From NCBI GenBank assembly GCA_001949185.1, contig BDGG01000010.1:1621773-1685772 (forward strand): a stretch of 64,000 nt of DNA. The letters are read 5' to 3'. Shown one piece after another: positions 35,001 to 48,509 of the stretch. The DNA comes from Ramazzottius varieornatus. Lineage: Eukaryota > Tardigrada > Eutardigrada > Parachela > Ramazzottiidae. Below the pieces are notes generated by a model. It was not told where the DNA came from and made no database searches. It saw only the letters and a program-made list of their open reading frames with translations. The stretch's first letter is position 1, and each line of letters begins with the position of its first letter. A program made the position numbers and the translations under genes.

Positions 35001-38000
35001 GCTACACACAGTGGTTATGTTGATATTTGTTTGAGGACGGCAAAGTGCCATCCATCATTTAACCCCAAACTGATATGAGCTGTTGTGAAGTTTTGCAGAC
35101 CAATAAGTGCTGTGAGCTAACTTCTGACCTCCAGATGTACGTAGCCATTTTCCTGCTTTCGTGCGCATGGACTCTGGTCAAAAGATTTGAACATATTCGG
35201 CCTAACTTAGACTAAATAAGAAGATAGTGGGTTTCATGGGAGAACTTTCCTGTAGTTTTCAGGACCTAGAACTAAACAAATAACAGCATCTGTAGAATTA
35301 CGCTGTATAAACAGCTCGCGGGGTACTCCACAAGGAGGAATTAAAGGGGGAGACGCGCTTATCAATCAAAGATTGAAAAGTCTAATTCAAAAGTCTATTT
35401 GACAATATGAGGCCTTTCTCCAGTTCAATCCCAGAGTGGCCTATATCTTAACCTATCAAAACATCTTGCACCAATCCGTCTTCCTGTTCCCTCGTCCTAT
35501 GTCAACAGCTTCGTTATAAATTGGAGAACCCGTCTAAACTTTCTTTGGCGAGATGAAAATCGAAGTCAGCCAGACAAGAAATTTCAGATAAATTTCAGGA
35601 GAAGAGAAATACAAAGGAAGGAACAAGGAAGAGAAGGAGGAAGCCCTGTTTACAGAAAATAATTCATAAAGTCCATCAGTTTTATTTGCACGTGTACTTG
35701 TCTGCAAATCACAAACGGACAAATCAGCGCAAACGACCACATGCAAAAGAGTGGCCACATGGCTCCAATTGTTAGCATAATACGCAGTTACGACATGTTG
35801 TCAGGCAAAGGCTGTCCCTCGCAATGGGACCTCCATCTGTTCTTTCCCTGCAGGACAAAGAGCGGAAAGGGCAGAATGGACACTGGTCGCACGCGAGCAT
35901 CGGACCATTAGGCCATGTATCAATGAGGCACAAATTAGTGGACAGTCTGTTTCAATAATGAGCAATCATTTACCAGCCTTTTGTCATTGACGACTTGTCG
36001 CCGCTGACAGATTCCTTATGAATTATGGCCCATCCATATTAGACACAAGAGGACACCCAGATTCATCGCCTTCGGCACTCCAAGTCTGCCTCGCATCAAA
36101 ACATTTTCTCATCAACAAACTCAGATCATGTCGGAATACAGAATATTCACCGGGTATTTTTCTGGCTGGAGAAGTGAATTTCGCACGAAAGCCGAACAGA
36201 TGTTTCAAACCATTCACAATACACAACACCGATCAAAAACGCTTTGCCGCGCGCAATCAAGTGGTAATTTCAACGTTTAACTCGACTCAGAGGATCATAT
36301 ACCTCGAAGTTAGAAGTTCCTCGATCTCATCCTGACTTAGCCGAAAGTCAACAATCGCCCACCCTTAGAAACGGTCAAGCACTTCACTGCATTCGCGGTG
36401 CTATCCTTGATAAAGGTCTCTGTCGGGCCCTTGAATATTTAAATGACTGTTTCGAAAGTCCAAAGACTGCCTTTCGCTATGACTTAACTATCGGAATAAT
36501 GGCGACTTTCATCGAGCAGCACCAATGATCACGCCTAATTAGTAGCGAAAATTGATTTATGTAGATTAAAGCCGGATTAATCTGATTGAGCCGTACGGAT
36601 GTTGTTGATGAGCGAATGTCTCGAGGGGCGCACCATTTAGCATCCAGAAGCCACTGGTCAACTTAGTAACTTCCTTCTTACCTTACAGTTCCGCCGGTGA
36701 TCCTTCCGAGCGAGACGACCGAGCACGCCAGCGTCCGTGAAGCCTCCAATGTTACCCTCAAATGCGCAGCAAGTGGCCATCCTCCTCCGGTTATAACCTG
36801 GACAAGAGACGATAACGGTTATATCACGCCCAGAGGAGACGAGAAAGGTAAGAACACAAGCAGCATCCTGTGATCCTACCAACCCACATTACGTATATAC
36901 CAAACCCATTATAGCGCTTGCATACAACGGATCCGAACTTGTGCTGGAACGAGTAGGGCGCGCAGGTGAGCATCCTGTCTTCAGTGTAACGGCAAGCGTA
37001 CTTCCGGTCAGTCTCTACACTCAGCTCTTATTTTTTCCAGACATGGCGAGTTACTTGTGCGTGGCTTCTAACGGAGTACCTCCTGCAGTATCACAAAGGA
37101 TAAACGTGAAAGTAGACTGTGAGTAACGATCGGTTCTTACCTCCTAAGCTTCTGGATAACAAGCCGCGCGTTTCAGTCCCACCTATGGTATGGGTCGAAC
37201 CCCGCCACGTCGGTGCCTGGCTTGGAGGATCTGCAACATTGAAGGTGAGGAAGTTTACACCATGGTTTCCCGGGGATCCCAGTGACTGTAATATCTCTGC
37301 TTTCAGTGCGAAACCGAAGCGCATCCCGCAGGCGTCCACTTTTGGTTTAGAGAAGGTGTAGTGTTGACCAACAGCGACAAGTACGATATCCTTTTCGAGC
37401 CAGCGCCAGAACCACAAGCCTACAGAACTAAGATGAGCTTACTGGTCAAGAACATCAACTCCAAAGATTTCGGAGACTTTGTATGCTCGGGTAAGTGTTA
37501 CTGGTTGTATCAGATCACTTACCGATATCGTGTCTCCAAGTTCGGGGTGTCTTCCTCCGAGTGGGAAAAGCAGGGAAGTCCAGGAGGAACGATCCGGACT
37601 TTAAAAGCTCGGAAGCCGTTGTAAAAGCTCGGAAATCCAAAAACGAAACCAAAACAATGGAATTTTTCCACATGAGCCAGATTAGAGTAGGGAATTGGAT
37701 CGCGCGGCGGGTCCACGCGGAAGCGGGCGGTGGTTACCGACCGCTTCTGCCCTGGAATCTGGCTGAAATTGTTACCGCTAGGGCTCGCTTAGTATTTGAT
37801 GTGACTGTTTTCCGCCCGCCCCGCGTCGATGATAATTACGATAAATGTTTAAAAGTAAATCTTATTGCGTCACATTGCGAACTATTTATATGATAGGCAA
37901 CCACAGGAAACTGTTGTCGTATGTACAGTTGGGTTTGTTTGTACTGTAACATCCATGAGTTGAATGTTATAAACGCAATTTGCCTGAAGTACCGCTCACT

Positions 38001-38917
38001 TCCGCTTTCGCGTCGGCATTAAAGGTTTACGGCCCGCTCTCGCCTTGAGATTACCAAAAATTAGTCCGCACCATCCAGCGTGGACAAGAAAATTTTGTGA
38101 AATTCTGGTTTCCGCCAAGGAAAAGTTGAGCGGTTCCCTACTCTAAGCCAGATTGCGTTAAAATGTATCTGGCTCATTTGCCGTCCATTGATTAACTGAT
38201 TGGGAAGATTCATGTGCCCGACGTCAGACTGTTATTGGCGCGCAAACAAAACTATATTGTCTTCCCTGCAGCTTCAAACTCCCATGGATCCGTCGAAGGC
38301 GTCGCAAAACTTTATGGTGGGTGTCTGTTTGCTTCGTTTCAAATTCTGCTTTTGTCTTTGGCCCGGTGTAGATAAGTAACAATAACGGGTTTTAGAAGTC
38401 GATATCCCTCCGGAAGCCAGAACCACACTTATTCCAAAAGGGAAATCGACGCACCGAACAGGAGCCAAGAAGAGTAAGTTGAATGCTTCACTGAGACTTC
38501 CAGATAGACAAATATTGAGTTCATAATGATAAGCTTGCTGCGGTGAATTTTTTGAATCGTGAACGTACAGTTCGTTCTGAGCTCGTCTTGTGTTCCTAGA
38601 AAAGCAGCAGAAACCCTCGGTCCCATTAGAACGCGAGGGTTCTTCATCCGGTATATGGAGTGTCATAACTGTGGATCTCAAAGCATAAGTGGTGCTCATT
38701 TTGCTTTCACTTTATAGAAGAGAAGGTGTTGTACGAGAAGCAGGGTCAAATGGAGCAGGACCAGCCTATGCCGGTGGAGGAACATGTGAAAGGTGCACTG
38801 CGGAAGAAAGAAACTGGAAACAGCGCTCCAAGAGACTCAAAGACTTCCTCCTTCTGGTCATTCCTCTATGCTCTGCAAGTGCTTCTTATATTCTTCTTGG
38901 ACAGGATAGAATGGTGA
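29069..38917 (+). CDS. Three-Ig cell-surface protein B (lachesin/DIP/IgLON type), paralogue of A
   Basis: Eleven exons join in frame to 438 residues: 29069-29144, 33932-34101, 34378-34585, 36689-36847, 36915-36965, 37041-37118, 37177-37244, 37307-37490, 38272-38316, 38396-38472, 38717-38917. Exon 1 is a signal peptide (MTLKGLFCKSLFLLWILCAF), then a 4.8-kb intron. Ig1 carries AVFTCKI and VWLRLDSQTILAFKDRTV, but the second core Cys is replaced (GVYVVQINTNP). Ig2 (VTLKCAASGHPPPVITW, MASYLCVASNGVPPAVSQ) and Ig3 (VWVEPRHVGAWLGGSATLK, CETEAHPAGVHFWFREG, DFVCS) are intact. The tail ends FLYALQVLLIFFLDRIEW, a hydrophobic anchor. Intron positions and phases match gene A, so the two arose by duplication. 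Introns 1 and 3 (about 2.1 kb) show no other genes. Confidence 0.9.
29145..33931. other. Long first intron of Ig gene B
   Basis: Splice sites are AAAG/GTAAGC at the left and TTGTATAG at the right, both in the phase used by the matching intron of gene A. Only short ORFs occur inside. I found no nested gene, RNA gene or clear transposon. First introns of such adhesion genes often hold enhancers, but no specific site stands out. Confidence 0.6.
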
Positions 38918-39328
38918 TGGGACATTGCCAGTACCAAGTCTCTTATCTGTGATTACTTTGTTGGGTGGCGTAAGAGAAATAATTTGATTAGGCGGACCAC
39001 AAGCTGTAACATCATTCTGTAAGCCTGGACAATAGTCGGGGCTGAACTCCATTCGACTGAAAATTCGCGAATACATTCTACCACATTTTTTGATAATGTA
39101 CATTGTTATTATAGTGTGCCTGAAAGTTTTGTTTGATCCAGTACAAATATTGTAAACTTTACATTAGCGTAGACTCAAAAAAATCTGAAGCTTTACAAGC
39201 TCGCAAACCAAGTGACTGAATCATCGACTTATAAGAAACAACAAAGCGAAAAACAAGCTAACATGTAAGAAACAACCATTTGAGCTTTGAGATCCTTTTG
39301 GAATTTTTTGATCAGTATTATGCAGCAA

Positions 39329-42028
39329 TCACCAGAATTCGTGCGAAAGTCCCGCTAAATTTGAGTTCACCGATCGATCATACAAATCGCACCTCAGCCA
39401 GCTCGAGAGTCTTTCTTGAGGTTTGTAAGAATCGACCTGAAAACAGAAAGCGTGTAAGAACCGGAAAGTGAAACGAACAGGTGAAAGTGGGTGCTTACCT
39501 TGAACGAACTGGAATCGATGGGGTACAGAATTTCGTCGGCAAGTATCCAGACCGTCGTAGAGTCAGCTTTTGTATCCACTACTGATGCTGTCGGCCATTC
39601 CAAACCAGCTTCTATGTTTGACGGAAACCCAAGCTCAGGCTGTAAGGGGAATGGTCCGCGGACCTGGTTGAAGTGTGTTGGATGGAGAGTCCAGTAAGAA
39701 TCACCTGACGAGAAGGACGTCACGTTTACCCAGTTGAGCGTCGCCTCAGTTTTATACGCTGGCGGACCCCAACAGAAAGATCTCACGAAATCTAATTTTA
39801 CCTTTGACGAATACGATGCGACCTTCGTTCCACAAGAACGCTGCGTCTAGGGAGTCTGGAAGACCGGGGAACCCACTGCTGATGTCCTGAGGATACCCAT
39901 CCAACTGCTGATATCCGCGGTATTTCCAATATGATCGACCCTGCAGCAACAACTCCGTTGTAGCGCCATCAGAAGATCGTTCTGTAATCTGTTCCGTACC
40001 TTGAAGAAGTAAGTTTGTCCGTTGATCCAAGTGAAAGCGGCATCGATGTTGTCAGGCAGGTCAGGGTAATAGTCCCGAATCACAAGCGCCTTGGATAGAT
40101 ATCTATGCGGATCCACGACCCAGAATTGTTTCGCTACAAAACAGACACCCGATTGCATCACGCATTGCAAATCCTATTTTACGTTTCTGTAAATATTCTT
40201 ACAGCTCATTATGATCATGTTGTCGTCGAGTGTGCTCAGCATAGCATTGGTTCTAAACCCTGCATCACAGGGAGTCGCGGAATCAGCCAAAACCACTGAC
40301 TGAGATGCTTTCAGTCTCGGGGAAATCACTCTGCGTACTACGGGTGGCGCCACCGTCGTTGTAGTCGTGGTCGTTGTTTCCGCCTTTGGCAAGGGCGGCG
40401 TGTAGAAACCGCGGTAGGATGTATCTTCTGGCTCATTTATTCTTCTCCCGTTGTTCCCACATCCATAGTACTGGTTGACTTTTTCGGCATCGAGCGGACT
40501 CAGTTCCTTTCTTTGACCCAGCTTCTTCGCGCTGACCGTCGGATAGCGGGGCAAGATGGTCGGTCTTCTCTCGTCGATGGACTATCAGATGAAGTATTCT
40601 AATAAACTATACAGTATATTGTTGTAAATTAGGAAGAAAATTCGACTTACAAAAGCATATGCAGAATAATGCATCACAGAGTTGTAGTCGTAAGATTTTC
40701 CAAGACTGTCGATGGTGCCAGGCGAGCGCTTATGGAAGTTCACTTCTCTTCCTGCAACAAAAACTTGAGTCATGATCAGACGGGAAATCTCGTAAGCTGC
40801 TCTTTTGTCAGATTGCTGGAATACCGTTCTCCATGTTGTTCCAAAGGACGTCTATGAACTCATCTCGGTCCAGCCTCGTATGCTCATGGTAGAACCCCAG
40901 CACGTGCAGCAGCTCGTGGCTGACCACTCCAACTTCCGTCAGGCATCTCCAGGGATCCAACGTCACAACCTGCTGGCCGCCGCGGCGTCCGACGTATGAA
41001 GAACACCTGAAAGAATATGGCTGTATAGTAAGCAGGGCGAACACGTGAGCCGGTAATCTTATCCGACAGGCGACCTCGGCCATGAGTATCACCGCTAAGC
41101 TCCGTATTATAGCCACTCACCCTTCACCAGGCATGATGCGTACGTAGTCGGTTTCCGAGCTCCTCTCAACAAAATTTACACACGTTTTTCCCTGCAACGA
41201 AGCACAACGTTCAGTAAACAACAGTAAACTGACTCTTTGTAGTACGCGAAAACTGATATTGGTAGATGTCGGTCAAGATCAGTTTCATGCTAATATTCGA
41301 CAAACAATCAACACTAACCTGAATTTCATCAATAGCCGCGTATATTATTTTTCGCTGACTAGCACCTGCAACAGTTAATCAGTTGGCTTCTTAACAAAGC
41401 ACAATATGAGATACTTAATTTGTAGAAGTTTTTCTTACTGTAGTACGGGTCGATCGTGTAGGGGATTATTCCTTTTGTCCATTTTTTGAAGTCTTGATTA
41501 GTTACAGCTCGAACCTGAAAGCATCAAACCAGTTAAAAACAAAGGGTCGCTGTAGGCTGAATTTTCAATGGCTCCGCCAAAGTTCCTGACTTTCGAGAAA
41601 AGCAAAAGTACTCACCTGGCGTTCGAAGCTTCCGGGATATATCATATCTCCTTCCACATGCCCTAAGCATCCCGAGAAAATGTTTCTTATTCACAATTCT
41701 CGAAGAGAATAAAGTGCGGCTAGGTAACTTACGCCCAACTTCGTCTGCGTTTGGTCCGTCTATCAGGTCAAACCCTTCATCGTCCTCCTCCAAGCCGTTA
41801 TTGATGTCTATAAGAAGAACGTTTTGGCTGGTCGACCTTACCCGCATTCCGAGAGACTTACTCGGTTTTCTGCGAGATGCGAAGGAAGAGCAAAAGACAC
41901 CCGGACTCACCTTGTTGTGGAGTTTGCAGAGTTTCCTCTTCCGTGTTCGGTATGACATAGCTATGGCGCAATCGGATAACGCAGGTACCAATGAAGAAGA
42001 AAAATATTACAGCACGCGGTGTTGTCAT
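39329..42028 (-). CDS. Secreted astacin metalloprotease with C-terminal hemopexin propeller
   Basis: ATG 42026-42028 opens a signal peptide (MTTPRAVIFFFFIGTCVI). A short acidic propeptide leads to EGDMIYPGSFERQ and the mature start (WTKGIIPYTIDPYY). The zinc site HELLHVLGFYHEHTRLDRD (about 40930-40870) and the Met-turn YDYNSVMHYSAYAF (about 40700) are complete, as is the domain end LSPLDAEKVNQYYGCG. A Thr/Pro-rich linker follows, then four hemopexin-type blades: CDAGFRTNAMLSTLDD; VVDPHRYLSKAL with DNIDAAFTWINGQTYFFK; GRSYWKYRGYQQL with DSLDAAFLWNEGRIVFVK; and a last blade closing with a Cys (WLRCDLY). Frames join across all introns, so this is one gene of roughly 600 residues. The layout resembles a matrix metalloproteinase but with an astacin catalytic domain. 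Likely role: extracellular-matrix or cuticle proteolysis. Confidence 0.88.
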
Positions 42029-42769
42029 TTCAGGGAGGTACCTCTAGCAGTAGCCGGCTGACGTGCGAGTTTAGCAGCGGGCACGATGGATGAGAAAAAG
42101 TGAGCTATGACTGACCACATCCTCGGTTGTTACTTTATAAGGACCAGGAAGCAGAGTACTCTACTTCCGTAAGGCAATCTGTCAATGAATTTGGCTACCC
42201 GCGCCGCATTGACCACCGTCGAGACATCAAGTGGTCCACAATGACAACATTTCATTCAAGTTGTCATCATGAACACCAGTCTGTGTTTGTCTATACACTT
42301 GACATTCACACAAAAACATAATTCCAACAAACTGGGCCACTAGGTCCAGTTTGCTACGGATTAGCACAAGGCTCCTCGCAGAGAGATGCCTGGGAATACC
42401 GACCACACCTTCTTCCCTGCGAGCATCCGTTGAATCGGAGAACTCTATTTTCGGGGAAGAAGGGAAAGCTTGATGATTGTTCTACTTTGTCCGCCTAAAA
42501 CAAAATTTCTTTATGGGCGTTAACTACACAAATCAAGAACCTGGACACAGACGCAAGAGTAACTGAAAAGCATAAGCCTGTATGCAGGTGCGTGATGCAC
42601 GAAAGTATTCAAAGAATAAAATACTCCGAAGCTGTGAGCTTCATCTCACGTTTTTCCAAGGAAGAAAGTTTACCGCGAGGCCTATCATGTTACAGAAGAG
42701 TAACAGAACGTACAATCGTAAGTACCAACAGATATGGTTCACAAATATTTGTGGCCTAACCTTGTCCCC
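42029..42769. other. Intergenic between astacin start and MTO1 stop
   Basis: About 740 bp. Both flanking genes are on the minus strand, so it holds the astacin promoter and the MTO1 3' UTR. No coding signal or repeat seen. Confidence 0.5.
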
Positions 42770-45456
42770 CTATAACGAAACTCCGACAGCGTCACCCTTG
42801 TGCGACTCGGACTTGTTCAATGGTTGATTGGTCTTCTTGACGTAACGCAACAAGCGAACCAGAATATCAGGATTAATTCCTTCAATGCGGCTTGCCGCCG
42901 CTAAGGAGCCAGGACGTACTGCGTTCAATTTGTCTTTCATCTCCATCGAGATATTCAGACTATTGTAATCCAGGTCTTCCGGCAACAGCAGCCTCTCGTC
43001 GTTTCTGACTTCGGATATCTCGAAACTTTGTTCCCGTGTCACGTCGGAGTAGACTGCTTCCGTCTTCAGTCGATGCTGAAGCCAAGGCTGGTCGAGAAGA
43101 TCTTTGGTTTTCGGCTACAACAAGAACAATGATGAATTCATCAATTACATCTGGCTATCGTTTTCACTGATTTTTGCAGAAAGGAAACTTACCAAAATAT
43201 TCTGTACGGCTTTGACCATTTCTTCAATCGAGATATCGGGATGTCGAAGCATTTGGAAAGCCGACTTCGCTTCGGCCTTCGTTATCCGCGCTTCGGTATT
43301 TAATTGTGACTTCCACTCGGAACAGGGCATCTTTATACTTTCGAGCAACTCCATTGCTTGTGTTAGGTTGGCTTGTCTCGTTCGGAAGTGTTCTTCCCTC
43401 GACTTTCCGATACAGCCAACAGCCAGACCTTTCGGTGTCAAACGCAAATCTGCAAGGCCAAAAAGCAACCTCCGCTTTTAACAGGCCCGTTCGTCGTAAT
43501 TCCGGACTGCATACCTGCGTTATCTGGTCGCAAGCTCAAACGGTATTCCGCCCTCGCAGTGAACATCCTGTAAGGCTCAGTGGCTCCCAAGGTCGTTAAG
43601 TCGTCTATGAGAACCCCGATGTACCCTTCAGTTCTGTCCACTGTCAGTGGGTCACGGCTGAGCGCTTTGGCGGCCGCGTTGATCCCCGCGATAATGCCTT
43701 GAGCAGCTGCTTCCTCGTACCCTAGATAAGGAAGCAACTTGCAACCGTTTGGTACACACCACTGTACGAGCAGCGGGTGAATGGTAACTAACCTGTAGTT
43801 CCGTTGATTTGACCAGCGAAGAACAAGGCAGGTATCCTTCTGGTTTCCAGAGTTAGCTTCAATTCGCGGGGATCGATGAAGTCGTAAAAAACACCATAAC
43901 CCGACCTGAGCATCTCCACATTCTCTAAACCAGGAACTTTCTTCAGGATCTCCATCTGATACTCTACTGGCATCGTCATAGACAATCCATTCGGGTATAT
44001 CACGTCTGAGTCGAAGCCTTCCGGCTCTAGCCATACGCGATGTGACAGATGTCCAAAGCGGAGAGCTTTTGATTCCAGTGAAGGACAAAACCTACCTTCA
44101 AAAACAGTTATTTACTTCGCACTCGTTTCCGTCCCTATCCATGTTACTAATTTCTGCCTTACCTTGGTCCCCGGAGTTCTTCTTTGACATGTCTGTTCAG
44201 ATGCAGAGTCTCATTGACAATTTTTACGGTTTCCGGTCCCGCGAACGTCATATGGCAAAGTAGCTGGTCTTCCGCCTTGATCCACGGTGCATCATTCATG
44301 AAAGAGAACGCCAGTGGTGGATTGTCTCCTTGCCACATTGCGGTCTTTGAGAAATCTATAGACTGCTTCTTTAGCCTCGGAGGTGTCCCTGTGCGCAGAC
44401 GACCCATGGCAAACCCGGCTTTCTCGATGGTTTCAGCTAAAGCTACGGCCGGGCCATCACCAATACGTCCGGCTGGAATTACATTGAGGCCAATATTTAT
44501 CTCACCGCGGAGAAACGTCCCTGTGGTCAACACGACAGACTTGGAATGGTACACTTTCCCGTCCGAAGTGACCACTCCACAGCACTGATTCGAAGTGGAG
44601 GTTTCTGACAGCGGATCTGCGGAACCTGTAAGCAAATCATCCACTGCCGCTGCTTTCACTGTCAATCCGGGATAGTTGAATATCTCATTCTGTAGATGCT
44701 GCTTATAAAGCTTCCTACACCAAAAGAAGAAGAAAGCTGCTGTGTACAGTAACTAATATCAAAAGATGAGACGCCAAGTCGGCCATTGTTCATATAGTCC
44801 AAGTGACGTCACTGCGGATGGGCACGTTACAAGGGTGGCCGATTCACATCTCATGCCCGCGGAAGCAATCTGCCCACTTCCCGTTATTAACGGGCCGTTA
44901 ATGAACTTATGCAGTTACAGTACGCACCTGTCAATCTGTGCACGATATCCCCAAACGGCAGGTCCTTTCTTTCTGTTTAACACCTTATACTGCACTCCCG
45001 ACAAATCGCAGATCCTACTGCACAAACCATCCAGCGCATCCACCTCTTTCATGAGATGTCCCTTCCCGATGCCTCCGAACGAAGGGTTGCAAGACATCTC
45101 CCCAATCGTTCCTAGCTTATGCGTCAGCAGCAACGACTTTGCCCCCATCCGAGCCGCAGCACAAGCCGCTTCTGTACCTGCATGGCCTCCGCCCACCACG
45201 ATCACGTCGTAGACGTCGCCTACAAGACAAGCTTAGAGTGAAAGTTCGTTAACTTTGTTTTGCATAATGAAAACTAGACTTTATTACCATCTGTCGTGCG
45301 AGCGGAATACGTGGAGGATGCTGCTGTGGACAGTATCGACGAGACCTGCGCTTCAAAGATTCCCAATAGACAAATGGGTTTTCCATGCTTTGGGCGGTAC
45401 GTCACGTTCGACAAGGGGATGAAGCGTCTGCGGGATATATAACTTTTCAACGCCAT
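42770..45456 (-). CDS. MTO1: Mitochondrial tRNA uridine-34 modification enzyme MTO1 (MnmG/GidA family)
   Basis: Start ATG 45454-45456, stop near 42770, seven exons. An Arg/Ser-rich N-terminus of about 57 residues looks like a mitochondrial presequence. Then come the FAD site ([20 protein letters not shown]), [119 protein letters not shown] and [18 protein letters not shown]. The C-terminal helical domain ([20 protein letters not shown]) is complete. With GTPBP3, MTO1 makes the taurinomethyl (or carboxymethylaminomethyl) group at U34 of mitochondrial tRNAs. All signature motifs are intact. It is about 650 residues, the normal length. Confidence 0.95.
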
Positions 45457-48400
45457 TGTGTTAACGCGTTCACAGCAGCCAGAGCACTAATTCAGAAGCG
45501 AATCTTCGCACTGCATCCCAAGTCCATTTTCTACGATTCCAGTCACAGCACCTGCCCTTGAAATGAGAGAAACTGAGAGATCGTTTGGCAGCAGCTCTAG
45601 CAATCTGGAGGACAAGATCAAAACACTCCGAATCAAAACAATCCCACCGGAAGTGCCAAAATGCACATGTGCTAGATCAACCCAAGTATGGGGCGCCGTT
45701 TGCGTCAAAATTTCTGACGTGTTTTTCGCAAGAATTCTCGCAGAGGTCCCTAAACCACCGCTAGTGCTGGGATAAATATGATATATCGTATCTTATCGAA
45801 ATATATCACATCATAGTGATTCGATATGACAAAAATATCATATCGAAATATCGATATGGACGGAATATCGCTGAGCGGAATATAATAAATAAAAATACCA
45901 TATCGCGGTATATCGATATGTTTCTAATATATCGATAAATCGCAAACCCGCACTTGAGAATCGGAGCTACGGAAGTCGATACTCCGGTTCGGTACCGCGC
46001 AGGCAGCGCGGTCTCGCCCGTAATGTATCGCGCACATGCATCCAAGCTGACTTCGGAGAAGTGAACAGTCAGCGTACCTAGGTGCGTAACGACAGGCCTT
46101 GATAGACTGAGCAACCAACTATTTTACATGCCTGCGCGCATGACTCAGTGGAGGAGGGGCGACCAAGGTAACAAAAGACGCATTTTTATGCTACCTTTTT
46201 CCGCCGCACGAACTCTCGCCAGCGTTCGAGAATTCTACACAAAGTGCGAAATGAAAAATCGTGCAAACTGAAACTCTGGCAAATCATGTTAAGTGGTTTA
46301 GGAAACTGCGAGAATTCTTGACGAAATAGTTTTGACGCAAACGGCACCCCATACAAGCCAGTGTTCCGCAGGTGAACCTTTACCGACATCGTTTGAGATA
46401 CCAGAGCCGATTTAGCTTGGCCTACCAAAAGACCTGTCCGTCAATCAAACTTAAACGGAAATCAACTGAAACTTGCATGTATTCAAGAAATCAATCCAGT
46501 GAAATCATGAATGAATTTCGTATATCATCTTTACTCAGCAGTTTTTGCAAGTCATTCGGAACGTCGGTAAATGTTCACCTGCTGAGCACTGACCCAAGTC
46601 AATCAACTGCTCTCAGTCCACGTGTGCCGAACTTCCGATGAAATCCTAAGACATATATACTGTTACATATATACTGATGTCTGAACCAAACAAATTAGGA
46701 ATTTACAACCGTGTAGTACTGATCTCACAGAACTGGTGACGGAGCGCGTTTTCTACTTTTTCGTATTCCAAATTTTCTATGAATTCTTACTCATTCTCTC
46801 ATATTTTCTGGCCGTTATGCACAGTCAGCAAGCAACTTTTTTGGGTCATATCAGTTTCAGTGTGAAGTATCCAGTCCTCATATCAGTCCATTAGATATTT
46901 CGTTTATAATTAAAAATCTTTTGTGGTAAATGTGATGGAAAAATGTAAAAGTACCGGTATGATGGAAAACAAGCCGAAAGCTTGCAAAGTGGTTTCAGTG
47001 ATACGTACACTTCTGGTGGGATTCATCTGCACAAATCCATATTTTGGAACGTCGCACCAGACTGTACTTTTGAAGTAATGTTTCTTGGAACAGAAACATT
47101 TCTTATCTCATTAGTCTCAGTCTTTTCAGTCTATGTGGATTTCTATTTCGTCTAAATCCGTTTCAGTCTTTTGAATATCAATGTTCGTCCCGCTATGCCA
47201 ATTTTAGTCTGACAGACCTACAGTTTCAGTTTCAGTCAATGACTGTCGGCTTGACATGTCGTCCAACAATGTCACAGAAAAACTCTATTCAGTTTGAGCA
47301 AGCCATGCTCCACGTTACTGACGAACTTCGTGAACGAAGTATCGATAGATATGGGCCGGATTAGGGGTTTCCTAATTATTGTATTAATAGTGGTGCCTGC
47401 AGCAAATCAGAAGTAAAACAGGGCTTCGACAGGGGTGCCTGTAGCCATTTCCGCATGAAAACATGGATAGAACAGACAGGCTGATACGAAACCTGAGCGG
47501 CGCAAGAAACCCAATTAGCGCAGAAGCCTCGATCCACCCACTCCTTGCACTAATCATGTGAGGTTGAGACTCGTCACGCGATGCAGGCGATTTGCGTAAC
47601 CTCTCCGAAAGGTTTTGCAGAACCTCCCTTCTTTCTCGTGGACTAGTTTGGAACGAGATATCGAGTCAAACTGAATCTTTGTTTTGACTGAGTAATGGAA
47701 ACAGAAGGTGTCAGTTCCAACTGCTCAAGGTGAGACCTGTCAGGAACCGCGTATAATTTGGTGAGTAGTCACAGTTGTAGGTGAAGTGGAGATAACGAAG
47801 TGGGGAAAGCTACAGTTGGAGACGGAGAGCTGATTCTGATGAAGTCACAGTCAAGCTGCAGTTTTACGGAGAATTAATGAAAACACCACTATCAAAGTTA
47901 CCGAAAAATCTCACAATACTACTCCCCCCCCCAAGCTACTACTGGCTGAGATCCAAGACAAGACTCACGTGAACTCAAAAAAGAGCCGATCCAAACAAAG
48001 CCGAATTTTACTACTGTTTTTTGGCCCACAGCGGTATACTGCGATGAACGGTGCTCACTTTTTCAAAACTGCAACTGCACTGCAACTACATTTTCTCACC
48101 ATTTCGACGACTGCAAGTGTACTGCATTGCAGTAAAATGCAGTGCAGTGCAGAACGTGCTGCATGTTGCAGGGCTCTAATGGAGCATAACAGTCCATATT
48201 GACAACAGCCATCCGTACTGGATACCTTGGGAGCGACGTATTCACCGCGAGATGTCAGAAGGTCCGTTTAAACGCTTACCCATCCGACGCGTGGTACCGA
48301 ACGAAAATGCCAGTTTTATGAAAACTCAAATTACAGAACACCATCCCAGTAATTCGAATAATTTCAATTATTGTCGGAACTTGAATTTGAATTAATCTTC

Positions 48401-48509
48401 ATTGATGATCCAGGCAGGACGAGGTACCTGCAATTCAAACTGTTGCTACGCGAGGGATTCCGATCAATCGTAATTGCAATTCAAACTGAAAAAGTCATAC
48501 CGGAACAAC
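45457..48509. other. Repeat-rich intergenic region
   Basis: No gene is recognisable. It includes a TATCGA-rich tract (45775-45950), a stretch of irregular TTTCAGTC repeats (about 47100-47250), a run of nine or more C (about 47923-47932) and a GCA/TGCA-rich segment (about 48060-48170). The rest is AT-leaning sequence with short ORFs. Confidence 0.5.
45775..45950. repeat. Low-complexity ATATCGATAT tract
   Basis: Many overlapping copies of CATATCGAAATATCGATATG-like sequence in both orientations form a degenerate, largely self-complementary satellite-like patch. Confidence 0.75.

Noticed and set aside
37361-37893. ORFs running past 37490 in Ig gene B
   Set aside because: They read through a good donor (TCGG/GTAAGT); the next exon at 38272 restores the Ig3-linker sequence seen in gene A.
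17835-38917. Tandem head-to-head genes as one continuous Ig gene
   Set aside because: They are on opposite strands, each with its own signal peptide, stop codon and hydrophobic tail.
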